Shown in pieces: positions 43,363 to 50,626 of a DNA stretch of 50,686 nucleotides (positions within the stretch are counted from its first letter, which is position 1; each line of letters starts with the position of its first letter). Source of the stretch: Legionellaceae bacterium UBA6148 (GTDB taxonomy: Bacteria > Pseudomonadota > Gammaproteobacteria > Legionellales > Legionellaceae); assembly GCA_002423125.1 (NCBI GenBank), contig DIUW01000022.1, forward strand, positions 1-50,686, in the 5' to 3' direction. Made by a program: the position numbers and the translations under genes. Under the pieces are notes generated by a model. That model saw only the letters and a program-made list of their open reading frames with translations, had not been told where the DNA came from and did no database searches.

Positions 43363-43382
43363 GAATAGTTGGTACCGAGGTA

Positions 43383-43823
43383 CTATTGCAAACGCCAGCT
43401 GATGACGCCGTGCTGCTCCCAGAACCAGCTGCCAATGATGGCTTGATAATCTGCTGAAGTGTTTTGGCTAAACAGAACTCGTCCATAAACGTCTCCAGCT
43501 CCTAAAAAGCAAAGATTTTGTTGACTAGAAAAAGTAATTAACTTCCCGTCTCCGCATGAATAACTGAGCTCTAAGTCAGGGCCAAAAATACTTTGCTCTA
43601 TAAAAACTGGACCAGCTGTCGTATTAGCAGGGATGTACATGGGAACGCTGGATGTATATTTATAATAACCATGTCGAAGATACGAATTAACCAATGTACA
43701 TGTTGATGGCGTTAGGTTGGTAATCAAAATACTTAATTTTCCGCAGTTATTGACGTCGTCGGCATGAACAATGCCGGTGATGAAATTTGAAAGCAGTAGG
43801 GTTAATAACATTATTTTTTTCAT
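43383..43823 (-). CDS. Small exported protein of unknown function
   Basis: A 146-residue protein with a clear signal peptide (MKKIMLLTLLLSNFITGIVHA, cleavage near residue 21). The mature part has five or six cysteines and Ser/Thr/Asn-rich beta-like segments (KLSILITNLTPSTCTLVNSYLRHGYYKYTSS, VPMYIPANTTAGPVFIEQS, DLELSYSCGDGKLITF). That pattern suggests a disulfide-stabilised periplasmic or secreted beta-sandwich; I recognise no named family. ATG 43823 has GAGGA upstream. It stands alone between repeat elements. Confidence 0.6.
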   Translation of the reverse strand: MKKIMLLTLLLSNFITGIVHADDVNNCGKLSILITNLTPSTCTLVNSYLRHGYYKYTSSVPMYIPANTTAGPVFIEQSIFGPDLELSYSCGDGKLITFSSQQNLCFLGAGDVYGRVLFSQNTSADYQAIIGSWFWEQHGVISWRLQ

Positions 43824-43946
43824 AACTAAATCCTCATTAAGGCAAAATAAAAATACATGTAGTTGTAACGAAGCGCATACTATACCATAAATTTCCTTAA
43901 GTTTGCCTTATTAATTATGTTAAAAGTTTAATCTCTTTGCTGTCCC

Positions 43947-44030
43947 ATCTAAATGTCGTCATTGCGAACGCAGTGAAGCAACCGAGAGTTTAAAGCACGG
44001 AACCCTGGGCAACGACGACATTTTAGATGA
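43947..44030. repeat. REP-like hairpin element, family B copy 2
   Basis: CATCTAAATGTCGTC and GACGACATTTTAGATG are the outer arms. The left arm retains ATTGCGAACGCAGTGAAGCAA but the right arm has lost its partner, leaving GGGCAACG. The loop AGAGTTTAAAGCACGGAACC is the exact reverse complement of that in the copy at 30562. Confidence 0.75.
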
Positions 44031-44062
44031 GGCCCTATACGCTTCTTGATGCTTTGGGTGCA

Positions 44063-44093
44063 CGCTGCAATGAAGCGACTCTTCATTGCAGCG
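44063..44093. terminator. Strong hairpin after rne
   Basis: CGCTGCAATGAAG-cgact-CTTCATTGCAGCG is a perfect 13-base stem with a 5-base loop, starting 12 bases past the rne stop. Without a T run it may be a 3'-end stabilising structure instead of a true terminator. Confidence 0.55.
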
Positions 44094-44104
44094 CATGGGT
44101 ACGA

Positions 44105-46075
44105 TTATTCTTCAGCGGTTTGTTTTTTCTTCGGGGATGCTGCAGGCTTTGTTCCTTCAGAATGATGTTGCTTGGGCGGAGCAGATTTTTTATGTTGTGA
44201 CGCTGCTGTTTTTCCAGGGGTGGTTGATTTTTCCGGCTGGTTTTGTGGAGTTCCTGCTGCTGCCATAAGAGGCCTGCGTCGTCTATTGGCTGGGTGATTT
44301 GAGTGACGCTGGTCTGAATGTTTTTGGTCTGAATGCTTTTGACCAGACTGGGGTCGCTTCTCAGGCGACTTATTTTGGGTCGTTTGTTTTTTGATTACGC
44401 TTGTTAGAGGCTCTTGACCGAAGAGGTTAGCCCATAATTTTTTGAAAAAACCATCTGTTTTTGATTGCAGCGCTTTGTGCTCTATAAATTGTTTTACAGC
44501 AGGTTCAATGATGGTTACTTCCGCTGACGAAGTGTGATCCATTGCTATTTCAGGTGGTTGAATCATCGTGTAGCTCGGTTTTTTATTTTTTCCGACATTG
44601 TCTTCTTTTAATCGCACAATTTTATATTGCGGAGTTAGCAGATAGGGATTTGACACAATAATAACATGCACGTTGTGGCGTTTTTCTATGTTTAAAATAA
44701 AGTCACGTTTTTCATTCATGATAAACGTTGCCATTTCCACAGGGAGTTGCACTTGAATTTCAGCAGTTTTTTCTTTTAAAGCTTCTTCTTCAATTAACCG
44801 AACAATAGATAGGGCATGAGATTGAATATTACGTACGGTACCACGACCTTCGCAACGTGGGCATATATCTTGCGCAGATTCCCCCAGTGATAAGCGGAGT
44901 CGTTGGCGCGACATCTCGAGCAATCCGAAGCGGGAAATTCGGCCGACTTGAATGCGTGCACGGTCTGCTTTGAGTGCTTCTTTTAACCGATTTTCAACAT
45001 CACGCTGGTGTTTACTGAGGCTCATATCAATAAAGTCAATAACAACCAGCCCCCCCAAGTCCCGAAGTCGGAGTTGTCGAGCAATTTCATCAGCCGCTTC
45101 GAGATTTGTATTGAGTGCTGTTGACTCGATGTCTGCACCACTTGTCGCTTTTGCGGAGTTAATGTCGATAGAAACTAACGCCTCAGTCCTATCAATCACA
45201 AGCGCTCCACCAGAAGGCAATGCAACCTGGCGTTGGAAGGCCGTTTCGATTTGGCTTTCAATTTGATAAAGATTAAACAATGGCACTGTGCTGTTATATA
45301 ACTTAAGATTGGGCAAAAATTCAGGTTTAATTTGTTCGATGTACTGTCTTGCTTTGATGTAAGAAACTTGGTCATCGATAATGATTTCGCTAATTGATTT
45401 TCGCAAGTTATCGCGAATTGATCGAATAATCACATCGCCTTCTTGATGAATCAAGCAAGGTGCGATTTGATTTTGGTGTGCTTGAGAAATGGCTTTCCAT
45501 TGGTTGAGCAACATGTCCAGGTCAGCTTGTAATTCCTCTTGGCTTTTACCAACTCCCGCAGTTCGAATAATTAATCCCATATCTTCTTCTAGTGATAGAG
45601 AATTAAGGGTTTCCTTGAGTTCATCACGATCATCGCCTTCAATACGGCGTGAAATTCCGCCTGATCGAGGGCTGTTGGGCATAAGGACAAGATAGCAACC
45701 CGCCAGCGTAATGTATGTAGTTAATGCAGCACCTTTGTTGCCCCGCTCTTCTTTATCGACTTGAATTAATAGCTCTTGACCTTCACGAAGCAGAGAGGTA
45801 ATGGGTGGTTTTTCGCTTCCTTGTGTTTGTGTGCGTTGATTCAAATATTCTGCAGCGATTTCTTTTAATGGCAAGAAACCTTGGCGCTTTGCTCCATATT
45901 CGACGAAAACAGCATCAAGACTCGGTTCACGACGAGTGACGACTGCTTTATAGATATTGCCTTTTTTCTTGGTTTCAGCAGGGCATTCAATATCTAAATC
46001 ATAAAGATGATTGTTTTTAATGAGCGCAACACGAATTTCTTCGCTCTGTGTTGCATTGATTAACATTTTTTCCAT
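44105..46075 (-). CDS. rne: Ribonuclease E, short form
   Basis: Endoribonuclease that starts mRNA decay and processes rRNA and tRNA. The 656 residues have the S1 domain (~38-120), 5' sensor, and DNase-I-like core with catalytic D304 (VSIDINS) and D347 (VVIDFIDM). The zinc link is CPRCEGRG (C405, C408). E. coli RNase E has 1061 residues; here the C-terminal scaffold is only ~150 residues, Lys/Pro/His-rich, with tandem HSDQ-type repeats (KHSDQKHSDQRHSNH) and an RRRR patch, so the degradosome platform must be reduced or different. ATG 46075 faces a ~500-base gap divergent from rluC, as in E. coli. Confidence 0.95.
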   Translation of the reverse strand: MEKMLINATQSEEIRVALIKNNHLYDLDIECPAETKKKGNIYKAVVTRREPSLDAVFVEYGAKRQGFLPLKEIAAEYLNQRTQTQGSEKPPITSLLREGQELLIQVDKEERGNKGAALTTYITLAGCYLVLMPNSPRSGGISRRIEGDDRDELKETLNSLSLEEDMGLIIRTAGVGKSQEELQADLDMLLNQWKAISQAHQNQIAPCLIHQEGDVIIRSIRDNLRKSISEIIIDDQVSYIKARQYIEQIKPEFLPNLKLYNSTVPLFNLYQIESQIETAFQRQVALPSGGALVIDRTEALVSIDINSAKATSGADIESTALNTNLEAADEIARQLRLRDLGGLVVIDFIDMSLSKHQRDVENRLKEALKADRARIQVGRISRFGLLEMSRQRLRLSLGESAQDICPRCEGRGTVRNIQSHALSIVRLIEEEALKEKTAEIQVQLPVEMATFIMNEKRDFILNIEKRHNVHVIIVSNPYLLTPQYKIVRLKEDNVGKNKKPSYTMIQPPEIAMDHTSSAEVTIIEPAVKQFIEHKALQSKTDGFFKKLWANLFGQEPLTSVIKKQTTQNKSPEKRPQSGQKHSDQKHSDQRHSNHPANRRRRPLMAAAGTPQNQPEKSTTPGKTAASQHKKSAPPKQHHSEGTKPAASPKKKQTAEE

Positions 46076-46571
46076 TATTTACCCCAAAGTGTAGGGCGCT
46101 CCAGGTCAACAATAATTCAAGGTTGCTTCTCTATTATTTTCAGCCTGAGTTATTCGAGTGATTCCTCTCATTGCCACGTGACTTAAGACGAACTTGCTCG
46201 CTCGAGTCATAGTGCTTATCGTGGTTAAGAACGAATTTTTTGAATAGTTGGCGTTATAAAAGGGAATGTGTTTTTTAAGCAGAACCCAAAATTTTAAGCG
46301 ATTGATTACGGGCGATAAGAACGCAGCGAAAGAAGGTGTGCAGCATGCTTGGCATGCGCCTGTGATTAAAATGTAAATATCCAACTTTGCTCTGGTAATG
46401 TGGCTATAAAATGGGTTGCTTCCTTGTATCATTGACTAAAGGTAAGCGCGAGTCATTTCTTATTTTCTTTCTTCATAAATTCTAATAATTCTGTGGCGAT
46501 GCATTTTATTTAATGTCTCGCTTGTGCCATCATAACAAAAAATTAACGATCAGCAAATAGGTTTTATCATA
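46076..46571. other. Long rne-rluC intergenic region (probable rne 5' leader)
   Basis: These 496 bases hold no convincing gene; a 108-codon reverse frame at 46106-46432 has no family features. In E. coli the equivalent region contains a ~360-nt rne leader that RNase E uses for autoregulation, so a long leader is plausible here. I see a small hairpin GCATGCCAAGCATGC (46336-46350 on either strand) but no clear promoter. Confidence 0.4.
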
Positions 46572-47504
46572 ATGAGTGATGTACGGTACGTTGAAATTAG
46601 TTCAGAAGAAGATGGGCAACGTTTGGATAATTATTTAATTCGAGTTTTGAAAGGAGTGCCTAAAAGCCATGTGTATCGCATCATTCGCGGAGGTGAGGTT
46701 CGTGTCAATAAAAAGCGAGCAAAACCAGACACTCGGTTAAGTATGCGCGATATGGTGCGTATTCCTCCCGTTCGAGTCTCCGCTGAAAAAGAAATTTTTG
46801 TTGGTGACCGACTCGTCGAACAGTTACAAAGCAGTATTATGTATGAAGATGACTTATTATTAGTTGTGAATAAGCCTTCGGGTATTGCGGTGCATGGCGG
46901 TAGTGGCTTAAGTCTTGGATTGATCGAAGGGTTTCGAAAAATGAGGACGGATTTACATTATCTCGAGCTAGTGCATAGACTAGATAAAGAAACGTCAGGT
47001 TGTTTGATATTGGCCAAAAAACGCAGTGCATTACGTTCATTACAAGCATTATTTGAATCGCGATCCATTAAAAAAACCTATTGGGCATTGCTTGCCTATC
47101 CTTGGGTGGGCAAAAACACAGCAATGGTTGATGTTGCGCTGGAAAAAAATACGTTGAAATCAGGAGAACGCGTTGTGCGTGTTGACGATGAAGGTAAAGC
47201 GTCGCAAACGGCGTTTAGATTAGTAGAAAATTTTAGTCACTCCTGTTGGATTGAAGCGATCCCGAAAACGGGTCGTACCCATCAAATTAGAGTACATAGT
47301 GCATATCTTGGTCATCCTATTCTTGGGGATGAAAAATATGGTAGCAATGTCACTGGAATTGATTTATCCGCTGTGAAAAAAAGGCTATATTTGCATGCTA
47401 GAGCCATCCAATTTAACTTGAATGGAAAAGAGTTGGTATTTGAAGCGAATTTGGATGACAATTTTGAAAGTGCATTGAATTATTTAAGGGATAAATCAAT
47501 ATGA
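46572..47504 (+). CDS. rluC: Ribosomal large subunit pseudouridine synthase C
   Basis: Isomerises uridines 955, 2504 and 2580 in 23S rRNA (E. coli numbering). The 310 residues contain an N-terminal S4 domain (RLDNYLIRVLKGVPKSHVYRIIRGGEVRVNKKRAKP) and the RsuA/RluA catalytic domain with HRLDKETSGCLILAK, where the Asp is the nucleophile. Later motifs are FEARSIKKTYWAL-like and TGRTHQIRVHSAYLGHPILGDEKYG. It is divergent from rne. The HAD gene overlaps its stop by 4 bases. Confidence 0.95.
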   Translation: MSDVRYVEISSEEDGQRLDNYLIRVLKGVPKSHVYRIIRGGEVRVNKKRAKPDTRLSMRDMVRIPPVRVSAEKEIFVGDRLVEQLQSSIMYEDDLLLVVNKPSGIAVHGGSGLSLGLIEGFRKMRTDLHYLELVHRLDKETSGCLILAKKRSALRSLQALFESRSIKKTYWALLAYPWVGKNTAMVDVALEKNTLKSGERVVRVDDEGKASQTAFRLVENFSHSCWIEAIPKTGRTHQIRVHSAYLGHPILGDEKYGSNVTGIDLSAVKKRLYLHARAIQFNLNGKELVFEANLDDNFESALNYLRDKSI

Positions 47505-48166
47505 GTACCCCCTATCGTTTAGTGGTGTTTGACTGGGAAGGAACGCTTGGTGATACGCTAGGTCAGTTTATTAACGCTATTGCTGCGCAAGCTAAACAGC
47601 TAGGATTAGGCGCTGTTGACGTGAGTGCTGCTCGTTATTACATTACTCTTGGCCCTGTGGTTGCAGTAAAAAAACTCTTCCCTCATTTACCAACGCATCA
47701 ACAAGCTGAACTATTACAAACGGTCCAGAATGCGATGTTGCTCAACTCTGCCGAAGTCTGCCTTACCCGGGGTGCGCGCGAAGTGTTGCAACAGATTAAA
47801 CAAGCGGGGATGAAACTAGCCATTGCGACAAATAAAGGACAGAAGAGCTTGTTGCGTGATTTAGAAATATCAGGATTATCGGATGTGTTCGATGTGATTC
47901 GCTCAGCCAGTCAGGCTCCTGCAAAACCGTGCCCACAAATGCTTCAAGAAATTATGGACGAGTGTTGTGTTTCTCCTGAGCAAACGTTAATGGTCGGTGA
48001 TTCTGTTAGTGATATTGAGATGGCGATACAGCTTCAGGTGACGGCGATCGGTGTGGATTTTTATGGTCAGAATGAGTCGATCTTGCGATCAGCAGGGGCG
48101 CATGATGTATTTAATGAATTTCAGCAGTTAGCCAAGTATTTAAATTTGTTTGAACGAGGTGATTGA
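47501..48166 (+). CDS. HAD-family phosphatase, phosphoglycolate-phosphatase-like
   Basis: A 221-residue haloacid-dehalogenase phosphatase. Motif I reads VVFDWEGTLGDTL: the nucleophile D11 is present but the general acid/base position is Glu13 instead of Asp. Motif II is LAIATNKGQ, the lysine motif lies near PAKPCPQMLQEIM, and motif IV is LMVGDSVSDIEMA. The helical cap (about 20-85) is of the Gph type. It overlaps rluC by 4 bases and pgsA follows at once. It might handle phosphoglycolate or another small phosphate; substrate unproven. Confidence 0.85.
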   Translation: MSTPYRLVVFDWEGTLGDTLGQFINAIAAQAKQLGLGAVDVSAARYYITLGPVVAVKKLFPHLPTHQQAELLQTVQNAMLLNSAEVCLTRGAREVLQQIKQAGMKLAIATNKGQKSLLRDLEISGLSDVFDVIRSASQAPAKPCPQMLQEIMDECCVSPEQTLMVGDSVSDIEMAIQLQVTAIGVDFYGQNESILRSAGAHDVFNEFQQLAKYLNLFERGD

Positions 48167-48167
48167 A

Positions 48168-48728
48168 GTGACTACTTTAACCAGTTTACCTAATATGCTG
48201 ACGTTAATGCGTATTGTGCTCATACCGGTGTTTGTTCTGGTATTTTATTTGCCGTTTTCGTGGGCGCCAGGCCTGGCTGCGTTTATTTTTGCAATGGCTT
48301 GTTTTACCGACTGGTTAGATGGGTATCTTGCTCGTAAACTACATCAGATGTCTCCATTTGGCGCTTTTCTCGATCCGGTTGCAGATAAATTATTAGTTGC
48401 TACTAGCTTGTTGTTATTAGTAGGGGCTAAAGAACTGAGTTATCTAACGATACCGGCAATTATTATTGTCGGTCGTGAGATTGTGATTTCTGCCTTGAGA
48501 GAATGGATGGCGGAGGTGGGCAGTCGTGCTAGCATCACGGTGAACAATATTGGGAAAATTAAAACCGCTATCCAAATGCTTGCTTTGTTTTTGCTGTTAG
48601 CCTTTAGTCCCGTAACTTCATGGTGGGGTGTGATAGGGTTTATCCTGCTATATTTGGCTGCTATTTTGACTATTTGGTCAATGGTTATTTATATTATGAT
48701 TGCTTGGCCGCAATTAATGAAAAAATGA
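48168..48728 (+). CDS. pgsA: CDP-diacylglycerol--glycerol-3-phosphate 3-phosphatidyltransferase
   Basis: Inner-membrane enzyme making phosphatidylglycerophosphate, first step to phosphatidylglycerol and cardiolipin. The 186 residues show NMLTLMRIVLIPVFVLVFYLPF and the complete CDP-alcohol transferase motif: D48, D51-G52, A55-R56, G65, D69 and D73. Several membrane helices follow. GTG 48168 is chosen for the GAGG upstream; a TTG at 48150 inside the HAD gene is open but lacks support. The tRNA-Gly cluster lies downstream, as after pgsA in E. coli. Confidence 0.93.
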   Translation: MTTLTSLPNMLTLMRIVLIPVFVLVFYLPFSWAPGLAAFIFAMACFTDWLDGYLARKLHQMSPFGAFLDPVADKLLVATSLLLLVGAKELSYLTIPAIIIVGREIVISALREWMAEVGSRASITVNNIGKIKTAIQMLALFLLLAFSPVTSWWGVIGFILLYLAAILTIWSMVIYIMIAWPQLMKK

Positions 48729-48749
48729 AAAAAAAGATAACGTTACTTA

Positions 48750-48777
48750 TTGACAGCGCAGCGATTTTCGGTAGAAT
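48750..48777 (+). promoter_or_regulatory. Strong promoter for the tRNA cluster
   Basis: A perfect TTGACA (48750-48755) is followed after 16 bases by TAGAAT (48772-48777), placing the start about 10 bases before tRNA-Gly. The T-free discriminator TCACCTCG is mixed in composition. Confidence 0.75.
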
Positions 48778-48793
48778 GTCACCTCGAAAGGAC

Positions 48794-48868
48794 GCGGGAA
48801 TAGCTCAGTGGTAGAGCACAACCTTGCCAAGGTTGGGGTCGCGAGTTCGAGCCTCGTTTCCCGCTCCA
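48794..48868 (+). tRNA. glyW: tRNA-Gly (GCC)
   Basis: GCGGGAA pairs with TTCCCGC, the D arm is TAGCTCAGTGGTAGAGCA, the anticodon loop CTTGCCAAG carries GCC, and the T loop is GTTCGAGCC. CCA is encoded. Nearly identical to E. coli tRNA-Gly GCC. Confidence 0.97.
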
Positions 48869-48872
48869 AATG

Positions 48873-48897
48873 AAAGCGACAAACAGTCGCTTTTTTT
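48873..48897 (+). terminator. Intrinsic terminator between tRNA-Gly and tRNA-Cys
   Basis: AAAGCGAC-aaaca-GTCGCTTTTTTT forms an 8-pair stem with a run of seven T. It sits 4 bases after the tRNA-Gly CCA and 19 bases before tRNA-Cys, implying that most transcripts end after tRNA-Gly or that the last two tRNAs have readthrough or another promoter. Confidence 0.8.
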
Positions 48898-48916
48898 GTA
48901 TCTCCTCTCATGTTTT

Positions 48917-48990
48917 GGCTGTGTGGCAGAGTGGTCATGCAGCGGCCTGCAAAGCCGCGTACGCCGGTCCGATTCCGGCCTCAGCCTCCA
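48917..48990 (+). tRNA. cysT: tRNA-Cys (GCA), with two unusual positions
   Basis: The anticodon loop is CTGCAAA (GCA). The stem GGCTGTG faces CTCAGCC, so position 6-67 is a T-T mismatch where an A-T or similar pair is expected. The T loop reads TCCGATT where TTCGATT is normal, changing the near-invariant U55 (pseudouridine site) to C. CCA is encoded and the anticodon stem GCGGC/GCCGC is intact, so it may still function. Confidence 0.9.
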
Positions 48991-48996
48991 TAAAAT

Positions 48997-49083
48997 GCCC
49001 AGGTGGCGAAACAGGTAGACGCAAGGGACTTAAAATCCCTCGGTGGTAACACCATGCCGGTTCGATTCCGGCCCTGGGCACCA
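48997..49083 (+). tRNA. leuZ: tRNA-Leu (TAA)
   Basis: GCCCAGG pairs with CCTGGGC, the anticodon loop CTTAAAA carries TAA, the long variable arm CGGTGGTAACACCATG is type II, and the T loop is GGTTCGATTCC. CCA is encoded. The gene order pgsA-Gly-Cys-Leu matches E. coli. Sequence beyond it is gene debris, as at common integration sites. Confidence 0.96.
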
Positions 49084-49283
49084 ATTACACATTTTGTAAG
49101 TGTTCGCAAAGGTTCAAAACAGTACGTAACTGATTGATTAATAAAATAACATAGACTTCTTCTCAAATCCTTCTCAACTATTCGTTAGTTTTCGCATATA
49201 ACCGCGACAACTTTGGGTAAGATTTTGGGTAAGGTTTTACCTCCTCTTCCAGTTCTTCCAAAGTTGCCGCTTAGTTGAGGTAA
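49084..49283. other. Debris region behind tRNA-Leu
   Basis: No complete gene. A short reverse frame (49178-49270, about 30 codons, ELEEEVKPYPKSYPKLSRLY) bounded by stops, and the tandem motif TTTGGGTAAG, may be the tail of a lost gene. I cannot assign it and found no second copy of the tRNA 3' end in the window. Confidence 0.3.
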
Positions 49284-49598
49284 TTTACAATTTATGCAGA
49301 CAAGGCATACCAAGTTGAAAACGAACCCATTCATCAAGAACAGAACGTGACTTTATTTACGCCAGTCAAGAAAGATAAGGGACAAAAGTTTTTAGATACA
49401 GCCGATCAATGGTTATCAACGGCTATTTCTCAAGTTCGACAACCCATCGAGTCATTCTTCAATTGGGTCAATGAGCGAACAGGTATTCAAATTGCCAGTA
49501 AAGTTCGCTCTTATCAGGGATTAATGGTGCATGTCTTTGGCAGATTAGCTGCCGCACTTTTTATCATGCGTGACAAAATGATTTCAAATGAACATTAA
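49284..49598 (+). pseudogene. DDE transposase, C-terminal fragment
   Basis: Codons from 49284 give IYADKAYQVENEPIHQEQNV in frame with TLFTPVKKDKGQKFLDTADQ and QPIESFFNWVNERTGIQIAS, then KVRSYQGLMVHVFGRLAAALFI. The ADKAYQ and RQPIESFFNW motifs match the third acidic motif of IS4/IS982-like transposases, here with the glutamate in IES. The N-terminal two-thirds and first two aspartates are absent, so the element is dead. It lies 200 bases past tRNA-Leu. Confidence 0.8.
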
Positions 49599-49821
49599 TA
49601 AGCGTCAGTGTTTTATTTTTAGATCTAAATTGGCATTATATAACGCCGACCCGGCTATTGCTGCTAATTTTGTCGATGATGACTATTACTGGAGTTCGAC
49701 AGAGTTCAGTGGAGACCCATCCGGCAATGCGTGGTACCAGCACTTTGTTAGTAGCGGCAGCAGTCAGGGTGCGGAGACGAAGGATTTTTCTTTTAGTGTC
49801 CGGTGTTCTCGGGGGGTTTAA
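49588..49821 (+). pseudogene. DUF1566-type protein, C-terminal fragment
   Basis: The 77-residue frame ends DDDYYWSSTEFSGDPSGNAWYQ then SSGSSQGAETKDFSFSVRCSRGV, the typical C-terminus of DUF1566/Lcl-C domains (YYWSSTE...AW...VRCVRG) in secreted proteins of Legionella and others. The signal peptide and main domain are lacking, and its beginning overlaps the transposase fragment by 11 bases. Probably residue of an inserted gene, not expressed. Confidence 0.7.
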
Positions 49822-49876
49822 ATAAAACGAGTTAGATCATATCGAATATCATTCGATTATTTTTTGAAAAATAGAT

Positions 49877-50626
49877 TTAAAACGCATATATGATTAAATT
49901 CAGCACAATTCCATTATTATATTCTTTGTTTATTTTGTTAATATACTGATTCATATAGCTGATATTCACGCCTATATTGGGGGTAAATTTATAAAAAATT
50001 CCTATAAACAAACGATTTTGATCGAAAAAAGGGGTTGTGACCCATGGTGCAGATTTCAAATTTAAAAAAAACTCGTCATTTAAGGCAAAAGAAAGTGTTT
50101 CATTGAGAGGGATAGTCCAAAAACCTCGCTCTCGAAACCGTACGGCCCACTCCGCATTGTCAAAAGCATGTCGTTGCTCTAAACGTGATCGCAACGCTAA
50201 ACTCTCAAAAAAAGGCCTTCGCCATACCACTTGTTCCCAAATGCGATATTCATTTAAAACGACACTTTCAATATCTTCCGCAATGTTATTCGTATCTGCA
50301 TAATTAATGTAAGTTTGACCCAGCCAAATTTGCAGTTGGGGCATAATCGTTTGACCAATACCGGCGTTCAATAAAGATTGATCATACCTGTTCGCGCTAT
50401 CAATCAATCTAATTTGTGGTTCAACGGTATAAAGTAATTGATTATAACGCCCAAAATAGGTCGCCGCTCCCCATAGTTTAGAGAAGCTTTGGCTGTAATT
50501 GAGTTGTGAAAATAGAATGAGTAGAAGTAAAGCAATACAACGTGAAATAGAGATGATGCTCTCCTGTTTTTTGAGGGGGCAAGTATTGTAACACGCCTTG
50601 CTCCTTGGCATAAAATTAGCACCCAA
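49877..50626 (-). CDS. DUF2490 family outer-membrane-associated protein
   Basis: The protein shows the DUF2490 pattern: KLWGAATYFGRYNQLLYTVEPQIRL, QSLLNAGIGQTIMPQLQIWLGQTYINY, EYRIWEQVVWRRPFFESLALRSRLEQR, FALNDEFFLNLKS, and the terminal FYKFTPNIGVNISYMNQYI. This is a barrel-like membrane fold with unknown function. A hydrophobic signal (CIALLLLILFSQLNYSQS) begins near residue 29 of the longest frame. The frame's ATG (50626 and 50611) lacks ribosome sites, whereas AGGAGAG stands just before in-frame ATC codons at 50557 and 50554; the true start may be non-AUG or damaged. Confidence 0.75.
   Translation of the reverse strand: MGANFMPRSKACYNTCPLKKQESIISISRCIALLLLILFSQLNYSQSFSKLWGAATYFGRYNQLLYTVEPQIRLIDSANRYDQSLLNAGIGQTIMPQLQIWLGQTYINYADTNNIAEDIESVVLNEYRIWEQVVWRRPFFESLALRSRLEQRHAFDNAEWAVRFRERGFWTIPLNETLSFALNDEFFLNLKSAPWVTTPFFDQNRLFIGIFYKFTPNIGVNISYMNQYINKINKEYNNGIVLNLIIYAF

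Noticed and set aside
43094..43486. Frames on both strands of about 107-130 codons across the repeat cluster
   Set aside because: They run through palindromic elements and into the end of the exported protein gene; both-strand openness is a result of the inverted repeats.
46106..46432. 108-codon reverse frame between rne and rluC
   Set aside because: No family features, odd composition, no ribosome site, and it lies where a long rne leader is expected.
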